Source: Petrolisthes cinctipes
Lineage: Eukaryota; Arthropoda; Malacostraca; Decapoda; Porcellanidae
DNA: 64,000 nt
Reading direction: 5' to 3'
Assembly (NCBI GenBank): GCA_033782935.1
Contig: JAWQEG010000487.1
Location: 186,001 to 250,000, forward strand
The notes under the pieces were generated by a model. It worked only from the letters and a program-made list of their open reading frames with translations, was not told the origin of the DNA and made no database searches. Below are positions 10,980-20,205 of the stretch, piece after piece. The translations under genes and the position numbers were made by a program. Positions within the stretch are counted from its first letter, which is position 1. Every line of letters begins with the position of its first letter.

Positions 10980-11735
10980 CACCTAAATAATCCCCTCAAG
11001 AAAGATACAGATTTTGTATGGATGCCAGAACAACAGCTGAGCTTTGAATTATTAAAGGTTAATTAATGTAAGCTTCAATTCTGCGTTCCCAAATATTCAT
11101 TGCCTTTTATCAAGTGTAAAGATGCTTCTTCAGTAGGCTAAGGCGCTGTACTTTTGTAAGAGATAGCTATGGGTCTATGTCAGGTATGTGCTAATGCTTC
11201 GAGAATATTAAGTGCACAGGGAACTCGTTACTCTGTAACAAAACAGGAAACTTTAGCAATCGTATGGGCACTTCGTACTTTTAGAAAAATCGTATTAGGC
11301 TATCCTTTACAAGTTTTCGCGAATTATCAAACGATCCTTGGTTTACTATAACCTCAAGCCCTAACGGGAAAATTAGTCAAATAATATCTAACAATTCAGG
11401 AATTTCTTCCGCATATGGATATTAACTACCTTCCAGGACCATTAAATAAGGTGGTACATCCCTTAAACAGTCATCTTGTCCTTTTAGTTCCAAGGACACC
11501 CATGGACTTTGACCTTAATGCGGTTCATAAACATTAGTAAACGGATTCTATGATAAATGTAATAAGATATTCATTAACTCCTGAGGATGAAAATAATGGC
11601 CCAGAATTAACCAGTCACTTAAATATATTTTCCCTTCATGATGATATTATTTACAGAAAACTTAGGAAACGTGACGTACAAACCAATCAAAAAGTGATAC
11701 AACAAATAATAATTCCCTCAGTATTAATTACCCTT
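10980..11735 (+). pseudogene. Decayed Gypsy element X: RNase H and integrase start
   Basis: Reads LNNPLKKDTDFVW, then RYSVTKQETLAIVWALR and FRKIVLGYPLQVF (RNase H), YLTIQEF, and a degenerate integrase zinc-domain start (DDIIYRKLRKRD ... IIIPSVLITLL). Stops and indels are frequent. The related element Y (28.8-30.7 kb) gives the same order: KYSVTHMEALAVVW, then ILFKKLDNQK and VVVPDTLIETVL. The frame is cut at 11,735 by the DIRS element and resumes at 19,127. Confidence 0.72.
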
Positions 11736-11740
11736 TTATT

Positions 11741-11958
11741 GGTATAGTGAAACCAGCACAGCTGGATTGCTATAGAATACGCCCCTTCTCAAGCCCAGGC
11801 CCCGTATAGGCATAATCTGGGTTGGAAGGGTCTATTCCGTGACGATCATCAGAAGAAAATAAAAATTCAAATCTGGCACTGTACTGATAGTGGAGCCACC
11901 TGGTGGTGGTGTGGTGAGGTATTAGTCCCGCTCCGCGCTCTCAGGCAATCGGTCACTC
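11741..11958 (+). repeat. DIRS left inverted terminal repeat
   Basis: From GTGAAACCAGCACAGCTGG to CAATCGGTCACTC it matches the reverse complement of 18,867-19,078 with six mismatches that I counted by eye over about 212 bases. The first 33 bases are also matched, inverted, at 18,707-18,739 in the internal complementary region. Confidence 0.9.
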
Positions 11959-12684
11959 TGTCGCGGAACACGTCCCAGTCAACATCTTCGCTCCTCGCTG
12001 CTACGCTATGGTATTGTGTCACGTGTTCCTGCTATTGTTTCTTTTGTGTATTCTACGAGTGTTTAGGTGTGTTTGTGGGGGTTTTCTTCTTTAGGACTGA
12101 GTTTTCTCTTCCCTAGGAGAAGGGGGCTTTTGGGCCTCCTTTTTCGGAGTTTTTCTCCTTCATTCCCCCCTTTCACCTTTCCTCCTGCCACTAGTACATT
12201 CATCGTGTGTGTTTTATCGAGGTTTCTGGGGTTTTTAGCGAGGTTAGCGTCACCACGTGGGGCCTTCGCCTCCCCACGTGGGGCCTTCGCCTCCCCACGT
12301 GGTGTGCGTGTGGGGTCTTTGCAGCCCTTCCTCTTGCCTTCCCCGATTATTGCGTGTACCCTCTCGGTAGGGGGGAGTGAGAATTGTGCCCTGGTTCTCT
12401 CTTCCTCTCCCGTGTGGGTTTTTTTAGTGATTTTTGGTATTTTTCCAGTTTTTTAGCCTGGGTTGTTACAACTCAGGCTACCGGGCCCCCCCGTTCCCCC
12501 TCCTTCGGGATCCTTCTGTCCGGGGGGTTTCATTTACCCGCTCCATGTGGCGGGCTGTTTTCTGGTTTTACTGGGTTTTCCCCGTGTCCTGGCCCCCGGG
12601 TTCAGCGGGTGTTTCCCGCGCTACTTCTCCTTGTTTGGGGGTTTCAAGTGTCTTCAGTGTTCCAGTGTCTGCACGTGCTAACTC
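11959..12684 (+). promoter_or_regulatory. DIRS leader with tandem CACGTG motifs
   Basis: About 700 bases, T/G-rich and then C/G-rich, before gag. At about 12,253-12,303 a 21-bp unit (CCACGTGGGGCCTTCGCCTC-type) repeats, giving three CACGTG palindromes (E-box-like). I infer promoter or leader function from position only. Frames open here carry no domain. A pyrimidine tract ending CAG near 12,713 could be a splice acceptor, so the gag start is uncertain. Confidence 0.5.
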
Positions 12685-15110
12685 ATGTTTGTGTATTCTT
12701 TTCTTCCTCAGCCTACTCGTGCCTTATGTGCTGCTTCGGGGTGTACCGTGCGGGTCTCTCCTGATGGACACCTGCACTGTTCGCCTCACGCACCCTGCTT
12801 CACTCCCTTGGGTTACGACCCTTTGGCGTGTGGTGTGTGCCGCCGCTGGGCTGAGTTGTGTCGGCTTACCTCCCCTTCTGCCCGCCCCAAACTCCCCGCC
12901 CTTGCTTCTCTTCGTATGGCGTGGACGAGGGCTAGGAGAATGGCCCATAAACGAGACGGTTCTTCTTTGGCGTGGGTGGACCCAATTTTGGGAACGGATC
13001 TGGGTTTGTTCAGGACCCGTTACCCTTCTTCCTGTCTCTCGGAGTCTCAGGGGCTAGAACCTCCTGAGGCCCGAGAGATTGAGCCTCCTTCCCTAGACGG
13101 TACTACGACTCCTTCTCGGGGCTTCTCCCACCGGGAAACGAGCGAGTCTGTCGCGCTGGTTCCCCCGACTACCTCACCAGTACAAGGGCCCAGCAGGGAA
13201 CCTCCAGCTTCGCCTCCTTCTAGAGCCGGCTCCTCAGGTCTCTCTAGGGGACGCAAGCGTTCGGCTAAAAGGTCCCGCCACTCCAGGAAGTCCCGGGCTC
13301 GTCGCCGTTCTCCTTCCTCCTCATCTTCGTCGTCTTCTTCTTCCTCTTCTTCTTCATCGGGTAGCTCTCCTTCGCCCGCCCGCAAATCCCGCAAGGGTAA
13401 GCGGGGGGGGGGGGGGGGGACAGCCCCTCGTCGAGGAAGATAGTTAAGATCTTCCACACCCTTATTCCTCACGCTTTTCCTGGGGTTTCCACTGCGCAGC
13501 CTCCGGCTGTCGCTCCGGAACCCGCTCCTTCGCCCACCCTTGCCCCTCCTCCCGCTTCTGCTCCCGTCGAGGGCGCGAGTCCTCCCGGGGATATGGGAGT
13601 CATTATCGTTCCTCCCGTTTCCCCGGGACTCGAATCTCCGTCAGGAGACGTAGCTGAGGAGTTGGTTACCTCCGCACCTCCATCCCCATCACCCCCTCCT
13701 GCGGGCGACGGATACCTTCCCTACTCTTGGGCTCTTCTCCCTCCTTCCTGGACCCACTCTTCGGAGGAGGGCAGACTGGTGGCTTGGTCTCCGGACACGG
13801 CTCAAACAGACGTGTGGACCCGGAGGGATGACGTCCTAGTGAAGTGGGGGGCGGATGAGAAGGGCGACGCTATTCCCTTCTACAAGTTCCGTCCCATCTC
13901 AGCGCCCGTACCCACTTCATCGAGAGTGTCCTCTGCGGCTACCCTGGACGCGATGGGTTTTCTGGTGGAGTACAGCCAGTTGCACTTGTCTGAGGCTTGG
14001 AGGATTGACCGCTCCCACGGGAACACGGCAGTCCTCCTTTCCCCGGACGCGTACTTCCCGGGGGATAAGGGCGAAGGGAACCTGGACATCCCAGCCCTTC
14101 TCCTTAAGCCCCTGGACCACCAGAGGCACAGCGCGCCCAGGAAGCCCCCTCCTCCGTCTTTCCCCGTCATCCTCCCTCCTTCCCGTGCCCCCCCGGGTTT
14201 GAGGGAATGCCTGTGGAAGACGGAGAAGGAGCCTCCGGTCCCCTATCAGCTGAAGGAGCCCGATGGCAAGTTGCGGCAGGCGGAGTCTGCTGCCCGCTTG
14301 GAGTTGGCCCACACCATCTCCACGGGGGCAGCCGCTGCGCTTATCCGAGACTGCCTCAACGCCCTCACCAACACCTACCACGAGATGTCGGGTATACAGC
14401 TAGCGTGAGTACCTTACTTCTTGTGTCATGTTACTTAGGGGATACGGGGTGGAGGGTCTCTCTGTTACTCCCGGGTACTTATTCCCGGGTTCGCTCGGTT
14501 TTTTCCTTGTTTACCCCTTACAGTGACACCCTCTCTTCCATGGCCACCGTGATGGAGGGCGTGGCGGCGATGGCGACCCACAACATGCGGGAGGAGGTGA
14601 AGGTTTTCAACGAGGCGAGACTGGCAGCCCGCCAGGCGGCTGCAAAATCTGCGCCGGAGATGGCACAGAGGGGAGTGGTGCGAGCTGCCCCACTTTCCCC
14701 TGCCCTTTTTGATCAACCGGCGACAGACACAATCTTCTCCTCGCTCCCAGCGGTGATCAACTTACCAAAACCCTCTACCTCCAAGTAAGTACCTCTCGTT
14801 GTTCTACTTACCTGAGTTATTTTCACGGGAGGTGAAATTGAAGGAATATTCGGTTCTCCTTTGGTTCCTAATCAATCTGTTTGTCCGTAGGCCACGTGCC
14901 CCACAGCCATCCAGACCAGCCTACCAGCCCCGAAGGCTCTCCCAGCCTTCCAGACTGCCGAGGCCCTCGTACCCCACTCCCCCGAAGGCACACAACAGGC
15001 CCTCCGAGAGGGGCCAGGAGCCTTTTCGAGGGAGGGGACATGGCTCCAAGCCCTACAGCAAGCCCAAGTCCTCCTTCAGCCACCCCTCCCAGAAGGACCG
15101 CTCCACTTGA
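12685..15110 (+). CDS. DIRS gag-like ORF1, G-run frameshift and two probable introns
   Basis: The first frame (12,685-13,443) has a Cys/His-rich region (CAASGC, GHLHCSPHAPC, ACGVC), then basic Arg/Ser and a long Ser run. A run of 17 G near 13,403-13,419 shifts the frame; the second frame continues through 13,593 to 14,404. Two stretches then look like introns: 14,405-14,523 (GTGAGT ... TTACAG) and 14,785-14,890 (GTAAGT ... CCGTAG). Both are phase 2, and joining 14,404/14,524 and 14,784/14,891 keeps the frame open to a stop at 15,110. The tail (RPRAPQPSRPAY on) is Pro/Arg/Ser-rich. The start codon is uncertain. ORF1 of DIRS elements is taken as a Gag-like RNA-binding protein. Confidence 0.65.
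14405..14523 (+). other. Probable spliceosomal intron 1 in DIRS ORF1
   Basis: Donor GTGAGT, 119 bases, pyrimidine-rich end and acceptor TTACAG. It contains an in-frame stop at its start (TGA at 14,406). Removing it joins GC to T to make an Ala codon and continues in frame into DTLSSMATVMEG. Phase 2. Confidence 0.65.
14785..14890 (+). other. Probable spliceosomal intron 2 in DIRS ORF1
   Basis: Donor GTAAGT, 106 bases, acceptor TGTCCGTAG. Joining AA to G restores a Lys codon and the frame continues PRAPQPSRP. Phase 2, as for intron 1. Confidence 0.65.
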
Positions 15111-15464
15111 GGGTCCCACTCTGGGCTGCCTCACAGGGTGGTCAGCAGCCTGGCCCTCCCACGGCTGGGCAGCAAGGATAATTCGCCAGGGCCTGTCATG
15201 GCCCTGGATAACTGTTCCGGTGAGTAACTGTTAACTCTCCTAATCTGACATATGACTTATGCCTAATCCCGTCCTTGGGTTCCCGTTAGGTCAAAATCAG
15301 AGTTTCCCTTGCGGTCAAAATCTCTGCCTCTCCCGTCATTTACCCTCCAACCATCCCTAGGCTAGGATTAACTGTACTCTCACTGACACCTGTCTTTTCC
15401 CGTTACAGCCACTACGTCTACCTCCTGCCTCAACCAAAGTGTCACTTTCGGTCGTTCCACATAG
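15105..15464 (+). pseudogene. DIRS ORF2 start with a probable third intron and a frame break
   Basis: In a frame overlapping the end of ORF1 the sequence reads GCLTGWSAAWPSHGWAARII. This resembles the region before RT in DIRS elements, where a G..L..W pattern precedes the palm. At 15,220 a donor GTGAGT begins a 189-base stretch ending in CCCGTTACAG at 15,408. Splicing is phase 0 and continues PLRLPPASTKVSL to a stop at 15,460. The RT frame starts at GTAGTGGAGCGG just after. Either a small deletion or a further splice separates them. Confidence 0.5.
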
Positions 15465-17159
15465 GTAGTGGAGCGGGCGACGGGAAGGGTCTTTCTTTCT
15501 CGTTTATTCACGGTCCCCAAAAAGGACCAGGGAAAAACGAGATTGGTGATGGACCTGAGCAAACTAAACAAATTTGTGAAAACCTTACGTTTCAAGATGG
15601 TTTCGGATGCTCAGGTCCGCACAGTTCTAAGGAAGGGAGACTGGTTAGCATCCCTGGATCTCAAGGATGCGTACTGGCACGTCCCGATCCACCCCAGGTT
15701 TCGCCGTTTTCTGGCCTTCCAGGTGGGGACCGAGACGTTACAGTTTATCAGGCTCCATTTCGGTCTTTCTTTAGCTCCTCGAGTCTTCACAAAGCTCGTG
15801 AGGGTGGTGGCATCCCGTCTGGCAGAGGCGGGTGTCCCCACCCTCATGTACCTGGACGATTGGTTGCTTCACGCCCCTTCCAAGGAGCAGATAGCAAACA
15901 ACGTCCGGGTAGCGAGGGGAGTGCTAGAGGAAATGGGGTTCCTGTTGAACATCCCCAAGTCCTCTCTCACTCCCACTCGCAAACTGTGTTGGCTAGGAAT
16001 AGAGTGGGACTCTCTTTCAGCCACCCTCTCTCTCGCTCCAGCCAACGCCCGCCGGACCCTCCGCCACGTCCGCCAGGCGCATTTTTCCCGTACTTTTTCT
16101 CGCCACCAGTGGGAATCATTGCTCGGGTCCCTAAATTTCGCGGCCCCTGCAATGCCCCTGGGACGACTGAAACACAGGAGGCTGACGCGGGAGGTAAACC
16201 TCCACCTTTCCCCCGCACACAGGGACCTTCCCAGGCAAGTGTCCCCCTCTCTCCACCGCCTCCTTTGCCCCTGGCTACGTCCCGGTGCCCTGCGTCAGCG
16301 GGTCCCCTGGGTGTTCCCTCCCCCGGGGATCACGGTGGCGACAGACGCATCGGACGTAGGCTGGGGGTACCAGTCTTGCCTGGGACATCAGCGTTGCGGG
16401 GGATGGAAGGAAGGGGAGAGGCTACTACACATCAATGCCCGGGAGTTGATGGTAGCGAAGGAATGGCTCAACAGACACCCACAGTTTGCCAGGATAGGCG
16501 TCCGCTTCGATATGGACAACGTTGCGACCGTGCAGTGCCTGCAGAAACAAGGCACCGCACGGTCGGAAATTCTCCTGTCCCTGTCAGAACAGATTTTTGC
16601 AATAGCGGCCAAGAGGTGCATTCACCTCTCGGCCCGCTACGTGCCAGGGCGGGAGAACGATTGGGCGGACGCCCTATCCAGGTTCAGGGGGACGTCAGTC
16701 GAGTGGCAACTGCGTCCCCTTGTGTTCGAGTCTCTCTGCCTTCGCTACAGGACACCGGAGGTGGACCTATTCGCCTCCCCATCCACGGCCCTACTTCCTC
16801 TGTTCCTGACATTCTCGTCCAGAACAGAGGCGGGAGGCCCGGACGCCTTCACAGAGGACTGGAACAGGTGGGGGCATCTCTACCTCTTCCCACCCCCAGC
16901 TACGTCAGTCCTCCTGAAGGCGATCCTCAAGCTGCGCACATTCAGGGGGAGGGTACTCCTCATAGCCCCCCTCTGGCCAGCACAGCCGTGGTTCGGAGAA
17001 TTGTCCCGGTGGTGCCCTCATCCCCTTCAGTTGGGATCGGCGTGCCTCTCCAGCACCCTGTCTGCACCACTCCAAGCGTCACTGAAACTACACGCTTGGA
17101 GTTTCTACGGGGAGTCCTCAGCAAAAGGTTCACTAAGGAGACAGTGGACAAGATGTTGA
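15465..17159 (+). CDS. DIRS reverse transcriptase, RNase H and methyltransferase-like domain
   Basis: Open for 563 codons from a non-ATG codon near 15,468; the true N-terminus lies upstream. RT motifs are FLSRLFTVPKKDQGKTRLV, WLASLDLKDAYWHVPI (residues 59-74), LHFGLSLAPRVFTKL and catalytic LMYLDDWLL (YLDD at 128-131). RNase H has VATDASDVGWG (Asp 293), INAREL (Glu 326), FDMDN (Asp 348 or 350) and WADALSR (Asp 401). Downstream, VDLFAS, YLFPPP and APLWPAQPW match the Dam-like methyltransferase region of DIRS pol. RT and RNase H make the circular cDNA. The last 1.3 kb overlaps the recombinase frame, which is normal for DIRS. All catalytic residues I looked for are present. Confidence 0.85.
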   Translation, partial: VVERATGRVFLSRLFTVPKKDQGKTRLVMDLSKLNKFVKTLRFKMVSDAQVRTVLRKGDWLASLDLKDAYWHVPIHPRFRRFLAFQVGTETLQFIRLHFGLSLAPRVFTKLVRVVASRLAEAGVPTLMYLDDWLLHAPSKEQIANNVRVARGVLEEMGFLLNIPKSSLTPTRKLCWLGIEWDSLSATLSLAPANARRTLRHVRQAHFSRTFSRHQWESLLGSLNFAAPAMPLGRLKHRRLTREVNLHLSPAHRDLPRQVSPSLHRLLCPWLRPGALRQRVPWVFPPPGITVATDASDVGWGYQSCLGHQRCGGWKEGERLLHINARELMVAKEWLNRHPQFARIGVRFDMDNVATVQCLQKQGTARSEILLSLSEQIFAIAAKRCIHLSARYVPGRENDWADALSRFRGTSVEWQLRPLVFESLCLRYRTPEVDLFASPSTALLPLFLTFSSRTEAGGPDAFTEDWNRWGHLYLFPPPATSVLLKAILKLRTFRGRVLLIAPLWPAQPWFGELSRWCPHPLQLGSACLSSTLSAPLQASLKLHAWSFYGESSAKGSLRRQWTRC

Positions 17160-18133
17160 GGGCTCATCGTCAGTCATCGGTGCGACAGTACGAATCGTGC
17201 TGGAAAAGATTCCAGGACTTCTTGCGAAGACACCCCTCCATGGTCATCTCGGAGGACACGGTCCTGGAATTCCTCATGTGGCTCGCCGATTCCACCAACA
17301 GGGCCCCGGCGACGGTGCTTGCGCATCACGCAGCCCTGTCTGATCCCCTCCTCCTGGGTTTTAACATTAAGGTTTCGGAGAGGCCTCTATCTCTCCTGAG
17401 GATGGGGATTCGGACCGCACCTCACCGGGCCCAGACGCCCTCCTGGTCCCTTCACCGCGTCCTTTCCTACCTGACCTTCGAGGGGGTCCCTCTGGAGGTT
17501 TGTCACCTCCTCCAGAAAGCTCTCTTCCTGCTCGCCTTAGCTACAGGGTACAGGGCATCTCAGTTGGCAGCCCTGACCCGTCACACAGCCTTTTCTTCTG
17601 TAAGCCCTAACCTTACTTCCTTAACTATCTCCCCCTCTCCTGCATTTCTAGCTAAGAACGAGCAGGCTGACGACAGGATTAGCCCTCTCGCAGTACCCTC
17701 GTTCCTGAGGGATGGAAGTTTCCACCCCCTCTGCCCAGTCCACGCCTTTTCAGCATACGTGGAGGCGACGAGAGGGGCTTCTCCGGACCACCTCTTCTAC
17801 AACTCTAGGTCCGGTAACCCTCTCTTCCCTAGGTCAATCGCTCGCCTTCTCTGCCGAGTGATAGAGAACGGGGATCCCGGACACGCCCCGAGGGCTCACA
17901 GCGTTAAGGGCGTGGCCGCCTCCCTCGCCTTCCTCAGGACTCACTTGGTGGAGAGGGTTAGGGATTTGGGGGGTTGGACTTCCACTTCCTCCTTCAGGAC
18001 GAGGTATCTGTTCCACTTGCTCTCCCCTACCCCCTGTGTGGCTATGGGTACTCCACCCTCCATTCCCCAGGGTCCCCGCGGGAGACACATGGGGGGGAGG
18101 GGCCGCCCGAAGAGAAAAGGTCGGGCGACTTAA
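17070..18133 (+). CDS. DIRS tyrosine recombinase
   Basis: The frame is open from 15,860 to 18,133, but the recognisable protein begins near 17,070, overlapping the end of RT/RNase H. The N-terminal core-binding part reads RQYESCWKRFQDFLRRH and VLEFLMWLAD. The catalytic domain has the first Arg in ATGYRASQLAAL (codon near 17,548), the second box as AHSVKGVAASLAF (His at 17,897), then GGWTSTSSFRTRYL, with Trp in the His/Trp position and the Tyr nucleophile at 18,005. The second catalytic Arg of H-x-x-R is Lys here, which may weaken or end activity. The C-terminus is Gly/Arg-rich. The recombinase would insert the circular cDNA into the genome. Confidence 0.8.
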
Positions 18134-18706
18134 GTCCCGTCACTATCATCCCATACTTTATCCCCATCTTGTACAGCTTCATGCTCATCCCCATGTCTAT
18201 CATACGTGTACATATGGTGCGGACAAAATAAATTACATTGTTACGGAATTCTTGTGTATTCATTCTCCAAACAATTACTTTACTATAATGAGTGACAGGA
18301 TATTTTATTAAACACAGGATGACTGCATCCTGGTGTCCTCCTTCATCCCCTCGGGATCGCATTACCTGAGCCGGGGCCATAGCCCTAGCTCAGAGGACTT
18401 GAATAAAGGGGGGGGGGGTTGTGGGGGGGTGCATGGTCACCCTTCCCCTCCTCTTCTAGACCCGACCCCTCGAGTCTGCCTATAAAGACTTTATGTGTAA
18501 CAATTATGGTCTATAACAGAATGGTCTACGGGTAATATGGGATAAGCTACTACACTCCCACCACGGCTACTCACCTAGCCAGAGTTGGGAGTTGCTTTAG
18601 CTTCAACCTCACCCTGCTCGGTTACCTTTCCTGCTCTCCGCTCTCAACCGCTCTTAACTAGCACGTGATTGCCTCCACCTCACCTCCCACCTATCGCATC
18701 GCATGC
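18134..18706 (+). other. DIRS 3' untranslated region
   Basis: Contains AATAAA-type signals at about 18,226 (ACAAAATAAATTACATTG) and 18,402 (TTGAATAAAGGGG), followed by a G-rich tract. No reading frame with a domain. It lies between the recombinase and the internal complementary region. Confidence 0.6.
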
Positions 18707-18809
18707 ATAGCAATCCAGCTGTGCTGGTTTCACTATACCAATAATAGTGCATTTGTCGCGGCTTCTAGCCGCTTAAATTGTATTTATTGGTTGTGAAACC
18801 AGCACAGCT
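18707..18809. repeat. DIRS internal complementary region
   Basis: Two joined parts. 18,707-18,739 is the reverse complement of the element's left end (11,741-11,773). 18,740-18,809 is the reverse complement of its right end (from about 19,055). The junction reads, in complement, CACTA followed by TTATTGG, which are exactly the outer ends. In DIRS1 this region templates circularisation of the cDNA. Confidence 0.88.
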
Positions 18810-18866
18810 TTGACTGACCCACCCACCTCCCGATGCGGCAGGCATTCACGTCTTCCTTTCTCATTG

Positions 18867-19126
18867 GAGTGACCGATTGCCTGAGAGCGTGGAGCGGGGC
18901 TAATACCTCACCATGCCACCACCAGGTGGCTCCACTATCAGTACAGCGCCAGATTTGAATTTTTATTTACTTCTGATGATCGTCACGGAATAGACCCTTC
19001 CAACCCAGATTATGCCTATACGGGGCCTGGGCTTGAGAAGGGGCGTATTCTATAGCAATCCAGCTGTGCTGGTTTCACAACCAATAAATACAATTTAAGC
19101 GGCTAGAAGCCGCGACAAATGCACTA
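18867..19126 (-). repeat. DIRS right inverted terminal repeat with extension
   Basis: 18,867-19,078 is the inverted copy of the left repeat. 19,079-19,126 is an extension found only at this end and, inverted, in the internal complementary region. The extension contains a short hairpin, GCGGC-TAGAA-GCCGC. A right repeat longer than the left is usual in DIRS1-like elements. Confidence 0.85.
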
Positions 19127-19700
19127 ATATCATAATGCAGCAGGACATCCTGGGAGAGGTATGTACCTGACCACTCTCCATATAATATACTATTAACATA
19201 AACTTAGGGTAGATGATGAAACACATATATCGCTCAGTGCGAAACAGGCAATGCAAATAAAGGTCATACAGTTGGACCTGTTCCATGACGGGAATCCCTA
19301 ATCCTGGACGAACCATGGGACATAGTAGGAATAGATCTACTTTCTTACCAATTTCGAATCAGGACACAAATAAGTTATTACCTATGGTTAACCATTTTCT
19401 AGATATTTGGTGGCGGCACCACTGCGATAAAAACCGCAAAAGTAAGTGCACATAATTATATATAAAACAAAATTCCTATGCCCATATACATGTCCCGATA
19501 TTATAAAAGGTATCGGACTTCTACTATATTAAGCAAACGTTTGTATTAACATATCTCCCAGCATCTAATGGGTTAACAAAACGGCAAAACCGTAAAACTA
19601 CTAGAAGTACTTCGTGGCACAGAAACAATGAAAATCCCTCTACATGGGAAGACTGCATCGATATGACAGTCTATAACCATTACAAAACACGGAAATAAAA
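19127..19700 (+). pseudogene. Decayed Gypsy element X: integrase core
   Basis: Directly after the DIRS end the sequence reads HNAAGHPGRG (zinc domain), then WDIVGIDLLS near 19,318 (first catalytic Asp), TTAIKTAKV, and SNGLTKRQNRK-like sequence near 19,570 where the usual Glu is lost. It continues the frame interrupted at 11,735. Many stops and indels. Confidence 0.65.
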
Positions 19701-19840
19701 GGAAAAACTCTTCATGTAATACTATATGGCGTATAGAAACGTGTTCCATATGTTATAACAATTGCCACACAGAAGCCATGCTACAACATGGACAACTACG
19801 CTGAACGACAGTGAGTTGCATTTCAACAATTTCATCATGA

Positions 19841-20205
19841 TATACAAAACGATTTATAGGCTTGCAGGGAAATAATGCGTGATCGCCGACATAACAAAAC
19901 AAATTATAGGCTTGCAGGGAAATAATGCGTGATCGCTGACATAACAAAACAAATTATAGGCTTGCAGGGAAATAATGCGTGATCGCCGACATAACAAAAC
20001 AAATTATAGGCTTGCAGGGAAATAATGTGTGATCGCCGACATAACAAAACAAATTATAGGCTTGCAGGGAAATAATGCGTGATCGCCGACATTACAAAAC
20101 AAATTATAGGCTTGCAGGGAAATAATGCGTGATCGCCGACATAACAAAACAAATTATGGGCTTGCAGGAATAAAATGCGTAATTGCCGACATAATATAGC
20201 AAATG
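19841..20205 (+). repeat. Tandem array of a 50-bp unit, about seven copies
   Basis: The motif CTTGCAGGGAAATAATGCGT recurs at 19,861, 19,911, 19,961, 20,011, 20,061, 20,111 and 20,161, always 50 bases apart, joined by GATCGCCGACATAACAAAAC. Middle copies differ by one or two bases; the last is diverged. There are no unique spacers, so it is a minisatellite. Confidence 0.95.

Larger units (their letters stand above)
11736..19126 (+). mobile_element. DIRS1-like tyrosine-recombinase retrotransposon, near complete
   Basis: The unit has inverted terminal repeats (11,741-11,958 and 18,867-19,126), an internal complementary region (18,707-18,809), a gag-like gene, RT with RNase H and a methyltransferase-like domain, and an overlapping tyrosine recombinase. 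This is DIRS1 architecture; such elements integrate by a recombinase and leave no target duplication. The internal region spells, in complement, the element's right end CACTA joined to its left start TTATTGG, which fixes both boundaries. Removing the element rejoins flanking X sequence to read CCTTATAT(C)ATAATGCA, matching CCTTATATTAATGCA in Y. A G-run frameshift in gag and a break before RT make activity of this copy doubtful. Confidence 0.9.

Noticed and set aside
15860..17060. Long frame upstream of the recombinase, overlapping RT/RNase H
   Set aside because: It is open because of the GC-rich codon use of the RT frame and has no recognisable domain; only the part from about 17,070 is kept as recombinase.
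18740..19126. Separate foldback transposon of about 380 bp with long inverted ends
   Set aside because: The inverted arms are the internal complementary region and the right terminal repeat of the DIRS element.
19841..20205. Regularly spaced repeats that could suggest a CRISPR array
   Set aside because: The full 50-base unit repeats with no unique spacers, and the surroundings are eukaryotic retroelements.
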